DNA from: UBA9676 sp035532275
Lineage (GTDB): Bacteria > Actinomycetota > Actinomycetes > Streptosporangiales > Streptosporangiaceae
NCBI GenBank assembly: GCA_035532275.1
Contig: DATKRG010000011.1
Span: 1 to 59,189, forward strand
DNA length: 59,189 nt
Direction of reading: 5' to 3'
The position numbers and the translations under genes are program-made. Positions 58,520-59,189 of this stretch are shown one piece after another. The first letter of the stretch is position 1; each line of letters opens with the position of its first letter. Under the pieces are notes generated by a model that was given only the letters and a program-made list of their open reading frames with translations, did not search any database and was not told the origin of the DNA.

Positions 58520-58851
58520 TCAGTCTGACGGACGGTAATCCCGGCTGCAACGGCCGGACAGCGCCATGCGACCTGGCAATCCCTGGAGGAAGTAACGCCG
58601 AGATCGCCGTCGCAGCTAAGGGTTTTGACTCCACCGGTTCGAAGCTCACAGACGCTGTTCGCGAGATCGAAGAGATGGCGGATATCCGTCAAGCCCGCCA
58701 GTTCATCATGGCCGTCATCGACGGGAATCGGCTGGAAAAATTGGCTCAACGATCTCAGGCGCATCTACAATCTCTGGGAAAGCAATCAAATTGACGGATG
58801 TACACCCTCGCCACACTCGACAGCTTCCGCAACGTAGCTGTTCATCCCTGA
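58520..58851 (+). pseudogene. Restriction endonuclease remnant (PD-(D/E)xK type)
   Basis: One frame reads CDLAIPGGSNAEIAVAAKGF then DSTGSKLTDAVREIEEMADI and FIMAVIDG; the next frame continues IGWKNWLNDLRRIYNLWESN, QIDG; the first frame resumes MYTLATLDSFRN and stops. Two opposing one-base shifts (near 58727 and 58797) break it. The pieces resemble the C-terminal catalytic half of type II endonucleases with a D...ExK core and a DG-GW motif, but the acidic residue before the Lys reads Ala (AVAAK) and the N-terminal half is absent. It is inactive and probably the former partner of the methyltransferase. Confidence 0.6.
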
Positions 58852-58980
58852 AGGAGCGGAGCCGTGTCAAGGAGGATCTGAGCTGGGTGCTTTGGGTTGT
58901 GGCGGCTGTGCGGGGGCATACGTGACTGGCGTCTCCTGTTCTCCGGTAGCTGCCATGTCCGTGGCGAGCGGCCGGGCAGG

Positions 58981-59031
58981 TCAAGGACCGGGCGTAGCCC
59001 GGCCGCGTAGCGGCGCCGGAGGCGTCCTTGA
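58981..59031. repeat. Hairpin-forming inverted repeat near the right edge
   Basis: TCAAGGAC at 58981-58988 pairs with GTCCTTGA at 59024-59031; the interior (GGGCGTAGCCCGGCCGC and following) can form further GC-rich stems. Such a structure could be a terminator or a dispersed palindromic repeat. The flanking stretches (58852-58980 and 59032-59189) show no supported gene; a plus-strand frame beginning MFRVIRCGQCRW at about 59119 runs off the edge and cannot be judged. Confidence 0.45.
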
Positions 59032-59189
59032 GGTGACCGGCCGGGAGCCCGATGATCTGGCGGCGGGGAACGGGAGCCGGGGCCATGCGGGTGGGTATTC
59101 GGTTGTGTCAGGTCGTCCCATGTTCCGGGTCATCCGGTGCGGGCAGTGCCGCTGGCTGCATTCATCCCTTCGCGTGTCCCCGGCCGTGG

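Overview
The window is 59 kb of high-GC DNA with GC-rich third codon positions, many GTG starts, overlapping GTGA/ATGA gene junctions and gene families typical of soil actinomycetes: LuxR-AAA regulators, a long isocitrate lyase, GH12 and GH114 secreted hydrolases, a cold-shock protein and a DUF6918-like protein. A filamentous or related soil actinobacterium is the most likely source; the genus cannot be read from this sequence.

Left part (1-9.7 kb): a broken TIR gene at the edge, an aldo/keto reductase, a 919-residue LuxR-AAA regulator, a truncated RCC1 gene, a Tat-lipoprotein flavin oxidase and a TIR-NACHT-HEAT immune-type gene split by a frame change. 9.7-24.5 kb: an FGGY kinase with a sphingosine-phosphate-lyase-like PLP enzyme, a D-threonine-aldolase-like protein, several SDR enzymes, an IlvD/Edd dehydratase, a membrane pentapeptide-repeat protein, a GH12 cellulase and a cold-shock protein, with remnants of a quinone reductase, an MFS exporter and a hemolysin III protein.

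24.9-37.4 kb is one coherent sugar locus. A nine-gene minus-strand operon (lipoprotein binding protein, two permeases, AgaS-like SIS protein, tagatose-6-P-type kinase, class II aldolase, DeoR regulator, second PfkB kinase, ABC ATPase) lies opposite a GH4 glycosidase and a secreted GH114 endo-alpha-1,4-polygalactosaminidase. Together they predict breakdown of galactosamine polymers outside the cell, import, and conversion to triose phosphates through galactosamine-6-P and tagatose-1,6-bisphosphate. No deacetylase is present, which fits free galactosamine.

37.5-43.2 kb: a long isocitrate lyase behind a DosR-like palindrome, a sedolisin lacking its N-terminal catalytic half, and a decayed island holding two toxin-antitoxin pairs around the 3' half of a tRNA-Val, which looks like an attachment-site scar.

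43.3-55.6 kb is a second operon, twelve genes on the minus strand: SsuABC-like importer, IclR regulator, zinc alcohol dehydrogenase, HisC-like aminotransferase, HisD-like dehydrogenase, histidine ammonia-lyase, APH-like phosphotransferase, FMN hydroxyacid oxidase, a gutted hutF and an SDR. It suggests catabolism of a histidine relative (imidazole alcohol or hydroxy acid) through urocanate, although the HisD paralogue has lost substrate-binding residues.

The right end holds an HTH regulator with a Nudix gene, a D12-class adenine methyltransferase, the decayed remains of its probable restriction endonuclease, and a hairpin repeat. A recurring oddity is genes that keep both ends but lack the middle (hutF, quinone reductase, MFS, nucleotidyltransferase), plus several single-base frame changes.
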